A DNA stretch of 33,240 bases from an uncultured bacterium (GTDB lineage: Bacteria; Planctomycetota; Phycisphaerae; Sedimentisphaerales; Anaerobacaceae): positions 1-33,240 of the forward strand of contig CAJVYN010000002.1 of the NCBI GenBank assembly GCA_913009355.1, given 5' to 3'. This document shows, piece by piece, positions 7,658-14,383 of this stretch (positions are counted from its first letter, which is position 1; each line of letters opens with the position of its first letter). A program made the translations under genes and the position numbers. The notes beneath the pieces were generated by a model. It searched no databases. It was not told the origin of the DNA and saw nothing but the letters and a program-made list of their open reading frames with translations.

Positions 7658-8608
7658 ATGAGACAGATTACAATAGCAAGCCGTGGCAGTAAACTTGCCC
7701 TAAGACAAGCTGATATCGTTAAGACATCCCTCGAAAAGCTCCATCCTGACATTGAAATTTCCATAGTGAAAGTAACCACGAAGGGCGACCGTGATAAATC
7801 GGATTTTCTGTACAAATCACAGTTGAGAGGTTTATTTACTTCAGAGGTCGAAAAAGCGGTATTGGACGGCCGTGCCGATTTGGCGGTCCACAGTCTCAAA
7901 GACCTGCCCACCGCCGAGACGGCTGGCCTCGTAATCGCTGCAATACCGGAAAGGCAAGTCGTTGCCGACGCCCTGATTGCTTCAAAGCAGCTTCGCTCCC
8001 TCAGCGATTTACCGCCCAACTCCACGGTCGGAACATCGAGCTTACGCCGCATCGCTCAACTGCACCACTTAAGAGCTGACCTGAATACTGTCCCGTTGAG
8101 AGGAAATGTTGAGACCAGGGTCTCTAAAGTTGCATCAGGCAATCTTGAGGCGGTAATCGTCGCCTGCGCGGGCCTGTACCGGCTCGGCCTTGAAGAGCAC
8201 ATATCCGCCGTTCTCGACCCTGAAGAATTTCTCACCGCACCCGGCCAGGCGGCCTTAGCCATTCAGATTCGCACCGACGACGCTGAACTGATGCAACTGG
8301 TCTGTCAACTTGATGATAAGCCGACCCGAATAGCGGTCGAAGCCGAAAGATGCGTGCTTGCCGCCACTCACGGCGGCTGCAGCATACCTCTGGGAGTCTA
8401 TGCGAGGATTGAGGCCGGGCAGATGCTGATTGATGCGATGATTGCAGATGTGGACGGCGGCAATTTCATCAGACGCTCAGCCGCAAGCCCTGTTGACCAG
8501 GCCAAAAGCTGCGCCGAAAAACTTGCCGAGCAACTGCTCAACGCAGGCGGGCGGGAAATTCTCGACCGGATTAGAGCCGACCAAAACAATTCCAATGACG
8601 GGAATTAG
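7658..8608 (+). CDS. hemC: Hydroxymethylbilane synthase (porphobilinogen deaminase)
   Basis: 316 residues, normal length. It polymerises four porphobilinogens into hydroxymethylbilane. The N-terminus RQITIASRGSKLALRQAD, the substrate-binding VHSLKDLPT, GTSSLRRIAQL and PLRGNVETR are canonical, and C241 in THGGCSIPLG is the residue that holds the dipyrromethane cofactor. The ATG is preceded by GGCAGGTAGG. Its divergent position opposite ahbB groups early and late tetrapyrrole genes. Confidence 0.96.
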   Translation: MRQITIASRGSKLALRQADIVKTSLEKLHPDIEISIVKVTTKGDRDKSDFLYKSQLRGLFTSEVEKAVLDGRADLAVHSLKDLPTAETAGLVIAAIPERQVVADALIASKQLRSLSDLPPNSTVGTSSLRRIAQLHHLRADLNTVPLRGNVETRVSKVASGNLEAVIVACAGLYRLGLEEHISAVLDPEEFLTAPGQAALAIQIRTDDAELMQLVCQLDDKPTRIAVEAERCVLAATHGGCSIPLGVYARIEAGQMLIDAMIADVDGGNFIRRSAASPVDQAKSCAEKLAEQLLNAGGREILDRIRADQNNSNDGN

Positions 8609-8646
8609 CCGGGCGGCAAAACCAGTTAGTTCGAAATCGTTTTGTA

Positions 8647-8675
8647 TTGACAAATTCGGCTTTCAGGCATATATT
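8647..8675 (+). promoter_or_regulatory. Promoter of tRNA-Gly(UCC)
   Basis: TTGACA (8647-8652), 17-bp spacer, TATATT (8670-8675). A near-consensus promoter about 60 bp before the tRNA; the heptamer array at 8691-8731 lies in the leader. Confidence 0.75.
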
Positions 8676-8690
8676 TGTGGTCGTGGTTTG

Positions 8691-8731
8691 ATTCACGAGA
8701 CACGATTCACGAATCACGATTCACGATTCAC
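8691..8731 (+). repeat. Heptamer word array ATTCACG/AATCACG
   Basis: Repeats of ATTCACG and AATCACG with 7-bp spacing, ending just before tRNA-Gly. They would be part of the tRNA leader transcript. Confidence 0.75.
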
Positions 8732-8737
8732 AAATTT

Positions 8738-8808
8738 GCGGGTGTAGCTTAGTGGTAAAGCTCCAGCCTTCCAAGCTGGTCACGAGGGTTCGATTCCCTT
8801 CACCCGCT
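8738..8808 (+). tRNA. tRNA-Gly (anticodon UCC)
   Basis: Full cloverleaf: acceptor GCGGGTG/CACCCGC, D arm TAGCTTAGTGGTAAAGCT, anticodon stem CCAGC/GCTGG with loop CTTCCAA, T arm GAGGGTTCGATTCCCTT, discriminator T at 8808. The CCA end is not encoded. Confidence 0.95.
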
Positions 8809-8860
8809 TTAAGTTGTAAAATTGTTTTATTCAGACATTTCTATACTTTCTTGAAACCAC

Positions 8861-9032
8861 CTGCCAAAGTCATTTCGAGCGCCTGTCGAGACGGGGCCTC
8901 GCCACGGCTGAAAGGCCTCGCAAAGGCCGAAGCTGCCAAAGTCATTTCGAGCGAGCCAAAGGCGAGCCGAGAAATCTGTTTATTTAATAGATTTCTCCAC
9001 TTTGTTCGCTTCGCTCCCTACGGTCGAAATGA
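8861..9032. repeat. Palindromic dispersed element (GTCATTTCGA family)
   Basis: Core 8941-9032: GTCATTTCGA and its inverse TCGAAATGAC at the ends, with an inner stem GAGAAATCT/AGATTTCTC. A 21-bp copy of the left end lies at 8861-8881 and again at 8933-8953. No ORF fits; it resembles the small non-autonomous palindromes common between bacterial genes. Confidence 0.65.
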
Positions 9033-9140
9033 CAAATTTTCAACAGGGCAACCTTTCTATGAAATCCCTGGCTTCGGATTGGTTGTTGCAAAATTTATAG
9101 CGTCCTGTGGAAAATGGGCAGAGGGGCTGTTGAAAAATTC

Positions 9141-9230
9141 GAGATTGCTTCGCCTCTACGCTCCTCGCAATGACACAAAGTGTGATTCTTCTGTCATTGC
9201 GAGGTCTGCAAAGCAGGCCGTGGCAATCTC
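9141..9230. repeat. Palindromic dispersed element (CATTGCGAGG family)
   Basis: GAGATTGC to CGCAATGACA is followed by the inverse TGTCATTGCG to GCAATCTC, forming a long imperfect hairpin. A G-rich run (9243-9258) follows. No gene was found between 8809 and 9470 besides these repeats. Confidence 0.65.
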
Positions 9231-9407
9231 AAACCTTAGTTCGGGGGGGCGGGGGGGGCAACAGCCCCGCAGACCCCTAAAAAAATAATTGGACTCCCCA
9301 AAGCCTCGTGTCTTTATAAATACTCTTTTATACGTAAATCAGCCCTTTTTCAACGAAGGTCCTATAATAAAATTTTTAAAAAACTTTGAAAAAAATGTTT
9401 TTCTGTG

Positions 9408-9435
9408 TTGACTCGGTGGTAAGAAGTGGTATGCT
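9408..9435 (+). promoter_or_regulatory. mraZ promoter with MraZ-box-like repeats
   Basis: TTGACT (9408-9413), 16-bp spacer, TATGCT (9430-9435). Inside it TGGTA AGAAG TGGTA (9417-9431) is a direct repeat with 10-bp spacing, the layout of operators bound by MraZ, which in studied bacteria represses its own cluster. A further GTGGGAC lies just before the mraZ start. Confidence 0.6.
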
Positions 9436-9470
9436 TTCCCATATTAGGCATAACAAGTGGGACAAATGCC

Positions 9471-9944
9471 ATGCTTTTATTAACAGGCGAATATCAACAC
9501 GTAGTCGATGGGAAAAGCAGAGTCCTCATCTCAAACAAGCTGCGGAACCAAATTGACGTCGATGAACACGGCAGCAATTTCTATCTTGTCCTCGGCTCAA
9601 ACGGCATACTTTGTTTATATCCTGAAAAATATTTTGAGCAAATAGTCCTCGCCGTTGCACCCGGGTCCGCTGCGCCGGATGAGGCCGTGGCGTTCGAGCG
9701 AATAAGTTTTGCTTTGACCAGCAAGGTGGAACTGGACGCCCAGGGCCGATTGCTCTTAAACGAAAGATTGCGAAAGAGGGCGGGACTGAAAAACCATATT
9801 ACCCTCGTTGGCGTCAGAGACCATATCGAACTGTGGAACAGTGAAAACTGGGAACAGTATCTTACAGACCATATGGCTCAATACCAGAAACAGATGTTGC
9901 AGGCGCGACAGATTGTCCTGCAAAAAGAAAGCCGGGAACACTAA
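9471..9944 (+). CDS. mraZ: Transcriptional regulator MraZ
   Basis: 157 residues from the ATG at 9471, where the conserved start LLTGEYQHVVDGKSRVLIS begins; an earlier in-frame start (9426) would read through the promoter. Two AbrB-like MraZ domains are visible, the second beginning SKVELDAQGRLLLNERLR. MraZ binds repeats upstream of its own gene and regulates the division and cell wall cluster. As usual it heads the cluster, followed by a small ORF and rsmH. Confidence 0.93.
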   Translation: MLLLTGEYQHVVDGKSRVLISNKLRNQIDVDEHGSNFYLVLGSNGILCLYPEKYFEQIVLAVAPGSAAPDEAVAFERISFALTSKVELDAQGRLLLNERLRKRAGLKNHITLVGVRDHIELWNSENWEQYLTDHMAQYQKQMLQARQIVLQKESREH

Positions 9945-9963
9945 CCTTTAAAGAGGAGGCAAA

Positions 9964-10173
9964 ATGATTGAAGCCAATTTGAATGATTGTCAGATTGTAG
10001 AGAGAAGTATCACTGGCCAGAGAGCAATTGATGAACAGACCTTTGCCTCGCTGACAATTCTTACTGAACGGCTGGAACGTTTGAAAAAACTCGGTAAGAC
10101 TTTTTCTAACGTTACATTTTCGCCCGCTGTTAAGAAACTTAAAGCTCAGAAAAACGCCGTGGCCGTGTGCTGA
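9964..10173 (+). CDS. Small protein between mraZ and rsmH
   Basis: 69 residues, with a strong ribosome binding site (AGAGGAGG) 19 bp after the mraZ stop. The sequence is soluble and helical, with a basic end (PAVKKLKAQKN). No known family. Its tight position in the mra cluster suggests it is translated with mraZ; function unknown. Confidence 0.65.
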   Translation: MIEANLNDCQIVERSITGQRAIDEQTFASLTILTERLERLKKLGKTFSNVTFSPAVKKLKAQKNAVAVC

Positions 10174-10262
10174 AAATCGCTATCCGTGTTGCGCTGGTTT
10201 ACATCACAGAGAGCGTCTTGTCGCAAGGGAGTACAAAATTGGATTTACTGATTCAGAAGTGA
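10167..10262 (+). CDS. Possible 31-residue overlapping micro-ORF
   Basis: A GTG at 10167 opens a frame overlapping the last 7 bases of the previous gene, and its TGA (10260-10262) overlaps the rsmH GTG start as GTGA. The peptide would be MLKIAIRVALVYITESVLSQ plus 11 residues, with a hydrophobic first half. No clear ribosome binding site is seen at its start. AAGGGAG at 10225-10231 lies inside and also fits an inner TTG start at 10239 (7 codons). It may only be a coupling leader for rsmH. Confidence 0.3.
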   Translation: MLKIAIRVALVYITESVLSQGSTKLDLLIQK

Positions 10263-11167
10263 ATGCCTCGGCAGTAGAACATATACCGGTTCTTGCAGAG
10301 ACATTAGCCGAACAGATAAACTTACCGCCGGATGGGGTAATGGTCGATGCGACCATAGGACAAGGAGGTCATAGTTTCCTGTTCGGCCAAACACTGGGCC
10401 CTGAGGGACTGATTTTAGGTCTGGATATGGATAAAGATTCAATCCGAAGGGCCCAATTAAAATTAAAGGACCTTGCTTGTAAGATTATTCTGCTTCATTC
10501 GAATTTTTCTCAAATCAGCGAGCAAGTCCATAAGCAAGGTATAGAAAAAGTAGATTTTATATTAGCGGATTTGGGCCTCTGCTCAGCACAGTTGACCAAC
10601 GTCGAGATGGGGCTGAGTTTTCTTCACGATATGCCGCTCGATATGAGAATTGATAAAAGATTAAAGACCACTGCTGCCGATATAGTTAATAAAGCAGATG
10701 AGAAATCCTTAGCTGATTTGATTTATAAGTTCGGACAGGACAGAGCTTCACGACGGATTGCACGGTTTATCGTGCATCATCGTCGCGGCGAGCCGATAAC
10801 CACGACCGGCCAATTAGCAGCGATAATCTGCAGGGCGCTGAGCAAGCCCGGACGAAAGCGAAGGGCCAGGATTCACCCGGCAACCAGAACTTTTCAGGCG
10901 CTTAGAATTGCGGTCAATAACGAGTTGGAGAATTTGGCCGAATTGCTTGCCTCAGCGCCAAAACTGCTGAAGAGAAATGGTTATATAGCGGTCATTAGTT
11001 TTCACAGCCTGGAAGACAGATTGGTTAAGAACGATTTTAGGCAAAATAAAAAGGATGGTATTTACAGAATCATCACGAAAAAACCGATTGTGCCATCCCG
11101 GCAGGAAATCGTAGGAAATCGGCGAGCAAGGAGCGCAAAATTAAGAATAGCACAATTGAGTTCATAG
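10259..11167 (+). CDS. rsmH: 16S rRNA (cytosine-1402-N4)-methyltransferase RsmH
   Basis: 302 residues. It methylates N4 of C1402 in 16S rRNA using SAM. Canonical motifs in order: HIPVLAE, VDATIGQGGHS (SAM site), ADLGLCSAQL, PLDMRID, RIHPATRTFQALRIAVNNEL and ISFHSLEDRLVK. It starts with GTG at 10259, overlapping the stop of the micro-ORF. It sits in the usual place between mraZ and the ftsL/ftsI genes. Confidence 0.95.
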   Translation: MNASAVEHIPVLAETLAEQINLPPDGVMVDATIGQGGHSFLFGQTLGPEGLILGLDMDKDSIRRAQLKLKDLACKIILLHSNFSQISEQVHKQGIEKVDFILADLGLCSAQLTNVEMGLSFLHDMPLDMRIDKRLKTTAADIVNKADEKSLADLIYKFGQDRASRRIARFIVHHRRGEPITTTGQLAAIICRALSKPGRKRRARIHPATRTFQALRIAVNNELENLAELLASAPKLLKRNGYIAVISFHSLEDRLVKNDFRQNKKDGIYRIITKKPIVPSRQEIVGNRRARSAKLRIAQLSS

Positions 11168-11207
11168 TTCAGGGTTCGTGGTTCATAAGTCTATGAACAA
11201 TGAACCC
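11167..11207 (+). repeat. Heptamer array GTTCAGG/GTTCATA forming a hairpin
   Basis: Units of 7 bp (GTTCAGG, GTTCGTG, GTTCATA, AGTCTAT, GAACAAT, GAACCC). The second half is the inverse of the first: GGGTTC/GAACCC and GTTCATA/TATGAAC around AGTC. It fills the gap between rsmH and the LysM gene. Confidence 0.75.
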
Positions 11208-11226
11208 ATTCAATGGAGTTTTGTTT

Positions 11227-12039
11227 ATGACTTCCGACGCTAAGATTGGATTGCTGTTAGGCCTGGTTTTTATATTTATAATTGCATTTATAATCAATGG
11301 GCTGCCAAGCTTTCGCAAGGATACAAACAATAACGTACTAACTACCACCGCAGTTGGTTTGCAGAATAATCTGCAGGGTCTTGGGACCAGGGAGCGTAAA
11401 GTCAGCCGTGAGGTTATCAACCAGAATATTCGCTCCATAAGGCCGCTGCCGAACAGCATTTCGGCAGAGGAAAAAACCAGAAAAGCCATTGAAATCAAGC
11501 CGGTTGCTCCAGCCCTGTCGCCGTCGGCTGTCGCTAAAAAAAGCAGACTCTACAATCCTGAGTCCGCGGAACCAACTTTGCCAAAAGCTTATGTTGTCAG
11601 CGCCGGTGACAACCTGGCTGTTATAGCCAAAAAAGTTTACGGCCCTCAGGATGGCAATAAAAGAATAAATATCACGCGGATATTTAAGGCCAATGCCAGG
11701 TTTATGAAATCGCCTGATGAGATTTATGAAGGCCAAGAGCTTATCATACCGCAGCTGTCGGCTTCGGCGCCGGGTAAAAATAAAATTGCGAGCGTCTTTT
11801 CCACTATGGAGTTTGCAAAGGTTGATTCCATCGGCAAAAGACATCTTTCGACCGATATCCGCCGAGCAAAACGAAGTAGTCGATACCTCGTACAGGAAGG
11901 TGACAGTTTATGGCGAATCGCCGCTGAGCAGCTCGGAAACGGCAGTCGCTACAGTGAAATAGCTGAACTGAATGCTGATATTTTAGACGACAATGACAGT
12001 CTTTCTGTCGGGATGCGTTTGAAGTTGCCGGCTCGATAA
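11227..12039 (+). CDS. Membrane-anchored protein with two LysM domains
   Basis: 270 residues from the ATG at 11227, which has GGAG 8 nt upstream; an ATG at 11200 lies within the hairpin. Residues about 7-25 (IGLLLGLVFIFIIAFIING) form one membrane helix with a short cytoplasmic tail. After a Pro/Ser-rich linker there are two LysM domains, the first from AYVVSAGDNLAVIAKKVYG to the IIPQL strand, the second from RYLVQEGDSLWRIAAEQLG to LKLPAR. LysM domains bind peptidoglycan glycan strands. Its place between rsmH and ftsL/ftsI suggests a septal wall-binding or scaffold role; this is inference. Confidence 0.85.
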   Translation: MTSDAKIGLLLGLVFIFIIAFIINGLPSFRKDTNNNVLTTTAVGLQNNLQGLGTRERKVSREVINQNIRSIRPLPNSISAEEKTRKAIEIKPVAPALSPSAVAKKSRLYNPESAEPTLPKAYVVSAGDNLAVIAKKVYGPQDGNKRINITRIFKANARFMKSPDEIYEGQELIIPQLSASAPGKNKIASVFSTMEFAKVDSIGKRHLSTDIRRAKRSSRYLVQEGDSLWRIAAEQLGNGSRYSEIAELNADILDDNDSLSVGMRLKLPAR

Positions 12040-12050
12040 AGTGTTTATAA

Positions 12051-12085
12051 GAATTGAGAATCGAGAATTAAGAATCGAGAGTCGA
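12051..12085 (+). repeat. Heptamer word array GAATCGA
   Basis: Five 7-bp units: GAATTGA, GAATCGA, GAATTAA, GAATCGA, GAGTCGA, directly after the LysM gene. At 12112-12147 follows a copy, inverted, of the CTCAGCGGTT word also found at 29381-29416. Confidence 0.75.
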
Positions 12086-12154
12086 AACGGTTAATCATTC
12101 TAATATCCTTTTTTTCTCTGTGATCTCGGCGTTCTCAGCGGTTAATCCTTTATT

Positions 12155-12370
12155 ATGAGGTCCCGATTTCGCTTTGTTTTTGTTGTTTTCTACTTTACAG
12201 CTATTTTGATTTTCACCGTCTATCTGCGTAGTGCCAACAATCGCATTTTCTATAAGCTTTGTACCATTAATACCGAACAAAGCCGGCTGAAACAACAGCT
12301 TGGCAGCAAACAACTACAGTTGGAAAGTTTAATAAATCCCGCTGCCGTCTCGCAGCGCCTTGGCAAGTAG
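12155..12370 (+). CDS. ftsL: FtsL-like small bitopic division protein
   Basis: 71 residues. A short basic N-terminus (MRSRFR) is followed by one membrane helix (FVFVVFYFTAILIFTVYL) and a heptad-patterned helix (NTEQSRLKQQLGSKQLQLES), the architecture of FtsL. FtsL bridges FtsQ/FtsB and the FtsWI synthase. FtsL proteins are too divergent to name from sequence alone; position between rsmH and ftsI is the main evidence. No clear ribosome binding site; a dispersed repeat word lies directly upstream. Confidence 0.65.
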   Translation: MRSRFRFVFVVFYFTAILIFTVYLRSANNRIFYKLCTINTEQSRLKQQLGSKQLQLESLINPAAVSQRLGK

Positions 12371-12390
12371 TGCCTTGTAAATTGTAGCTC

Positions 12391-12548
12391 TGAACTTAAC
12401 CGTCTTCAGCGGGACTTTTAGACAGGATTAACGCAGAGACTTTTTAGACAGGATTACAGGATTGACAGACAGAATTATTTCTTTTTGAATTTATCCTCTT
12501 CATCCTGTTATCCTGTCTCTTCTGTCAAAAAATACAAATGCCTATGCA
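12391..12548 (+). repeat. Dispersed repeat, copy 2 (pair at 3136)
   Basis: Ends match the copy at 3136-3271 (GAACTTAAC at the left, CTGTCAAAAAATACAAAT and CCTATGC at the right). Inside, GACAGGATT words repeat in both orientations. It fills the gap between ftsL and ftsI. Confidence 0.65.
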
Positions 12549-12570
12549 ATTAAATTGAACGGGATACGAA

Positions 12571-14328
12571 TTGAAAAGCGTCCGCTTCATCACTATCTTT
12601 TTGCTGTTTCTGATTGCAGCATTTCTGTTACTGGCGGGGCGGTGTTTTTATCTGCAGTTTCTCAGGAACGACTATTATTATTCCATTTCCACAAAACAGC
12701 AGCAGAAGCGCACAACGCAGAAACCTCAGCGCGGCGTGATTCTCGATTGTCGTGGCAGAGTGCTTGCCGCAAGCAATAAAATTCAGACCATTTTTGCCGA
12801 GCCGCGAATCATAAAAAGGCCCAAAAGCATCTCTACCAAACTTGCTCCTATTATGGATATGGGCGCACACGAAATCTGCAAACTCATCACGGAGAGCAAA
12901 AATCCGGGCTTTGTAAAAATCAAGGTTGGCGCCGAGCCGAACCAGTGCACTGCCGCCGGCAAAATTTATGGTATCGGCGTTCAATCTGATTGGCAAAGGT
13001 ATTACCCGATGGGGCCGTTGGCGGCACACGTTGTTGGTTTTACAAGTGTTGACAATCAGGGTTTGGGCGGTATTGAATTACAATACGACAAAGAACTCGC
13101 CGGTTCTGCGGGCCAGAATACATTCTTCGCCGATTCACTTCGCCGGCCCATTCGGCTAAAACAACAAAGCAGCGTTTTGAGCGATGGCGTCGGGATTATT
13201 TTGACTCTTGATGCCACCATTCAGCAGTTTGCACGAGCCGAACTGCTCAAACAATACGAAAGTTACGAGGCCGAGTCGGCTGTAGCGATTGTGGCTGAGC
13301 CGGCGACCGGGGCGATATTGGCTATGGTTTCACTGCCCTGTTTCGACCCTAACGACATCCGCTCTGCCGAGCCGAATAATCTCCGCAATCGGGCGATAAC
13401 CGATCAGTTCGAGCCGGGCAGTTTGCTAAAGCCGATTGCTGCTGCAATTGCAATCGATGCCGGCGTTGTAGAGCCGAACGAAAAAATCTTCTGCGAATAT
13501 GGTAACTACCGCGGCAAAGGCTTTGGGCGAATCGGCGAATACGGAGATCACAGGTTCGGCAATCTGACAGTACGCCAAATTCTGGTCCGTTCCAGTAATA
13601 TAGGAATGGCCAAAATCGGGCAAAGAACCGGTAAAGAGACGCTTTATAGGGGCCTGAAGCTTTTCGGTTTCGGCCAAAAAACGGGCATCGACTTGCCCGG
13701 CGAAGCAGACGGACTCTTGTGGCCGGTAAAAAAGTGGACAGGATACAGCATAACTCGAATACCTTTTGGCCAGGAAATTTCCGTAACTGCGATTCAACTG
13801 GTTCGAGCTTTCTGCGTACTTGCCAATGGCGGCCGCCCAGTCCGCCCGTTCCTGGTCAAGGCAATGGTGGGAAACGACGGACAGCTCGTCGCTCGTCGCT
13901 CGTCGCTCGTCGCTCGAGCCGCGAGTCACGGGGCACGAGTCACGGGGCACGAGTCACGAAATCGGGCATCGGCTGTTGGCTTCATCATCAAACCGGAAGT
14001 TGCCCGCTGGATTGTTACTGATGCCCTGGTTGGCGTAGTTAATGAAGGAACGGGCAGGAAAGCTGCACTGGAAAAATGGCAGGTATTCGGCAAGACCGGA
14101 ACCGCTCAATTAGCTAAGAGCGAGTCAAGAGGTTATTCGGATAGCGACTATGTCGCTTCTTTTATAGCAGGTGCGCCGGCCCGGAACCCAGCCGTGGTGG
14201 TTTTAGTTTCGATACGCAAGCCAAACATCAAACTCGGCAAAGGTTATACCGGCGGAACCGTAGCCGCCCCGGTAGTTGCCAAGATACTTGAAAGAACTCT
14301 GAATTATCTCGAGAATCGTGGTTTGTAA
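12571..14328 (+). CDS. ftsI: Septal peptidoglycan transpeptidase FtsI (class B PBP)
   Basis: 585 residues from a TTG with GGGA 7 nt upstream. An N-terminal membrane helix (ITIFLLFLIAAFLLLAG) anchors it; the PBP dimer domain begins at QRGVILDCRGRVLA. The transpeptidase domain has the nucleophile S284 in PGSLLKP, the SSN triad at 341-343 and KTGT at 508-511. It cross-links septal peptidoglycan with FtsW, which is not in this window. Residues about 439-465 (LVARRSSLVAR and a following ASHGARVTGHESR) are encoded by two heptamer arrays and look like an inserted loop between the SSN and KTG motifs. The same peptide occurs in the convergent mrdA. Confidence 0.92.
   Translation: MKSVRFITIFLLFLIAAFLLLAGRCFYLQFLRNDYYYSISTKQQQKRTTQKPQRGVILDCRGRVLAASNKIQTIFAEPRIIKRPKSISTKLAPIMDMGAHEICKLITESKNPGFVKIKVGAEPNQCTAAGKIYGIGVQSDWQRYYPMGPLAAHVVGFTSVDNQGLGGIELQYDKELAGSAGQNTFFADSLRRPIRLKQQSSVLSDGVGIILTLDATIQQFARAELLKQYESYEAESAVAIVAEPATGAILAMVSLPCFDPNDIRSAEPNNLRNRAITDQFEPGSLLKPIAAAIAIDAGVVEPNEKIFCEYGNYRGKGFGRIGEYGDHRFGNLTVRQILVRSSNIGMAKIGQRTGKETLYRGLKLFGFGQKTGIDLPGEADGLLWPVKKWTGYSITRIPFGQEISVTAIQLVRAFCVLANGGRPVRPFLVKAMVGNDGQLVARRSSLVARAASHGARVTGHESRNRASAVGFIIKPEVARWIVTDALVGVVNEGTGRKAALEKWQVFGKTGTAQLAKSESRGYSDSDYVASFIAGAPARNPAVVVLVSIRKPNIKLGKGYTGGTVAAPVVAKILERTLNYLENRGL
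13885..13957 (+). repeat. Two heptamer arrays inside ftsI (CTCGTCG; GAGTCAC/GGGGCAC)
   Basis: CTCGTCG occurs four times plus CTCGAGC at 13885-13919; GAGTCAC and GGGGCAC alternate at 13923-13957. Both keep the ftsI frame open. The first is an inverted match of the array at 14916-14947 in mrdA. Confidence 0.9.
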
Positions 14329-14383
14329 ATCGTGTACCCGCCGTGAGGCGTGCTGCGCAGTGAATCAAGCTGCAAACCACGAA

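Noticed and set aside
8752-9288. Plus-strand ORF of 178 residues
   Set aside because: It begins inside tRNA-Gly and reads through two palindromic repeat elements.
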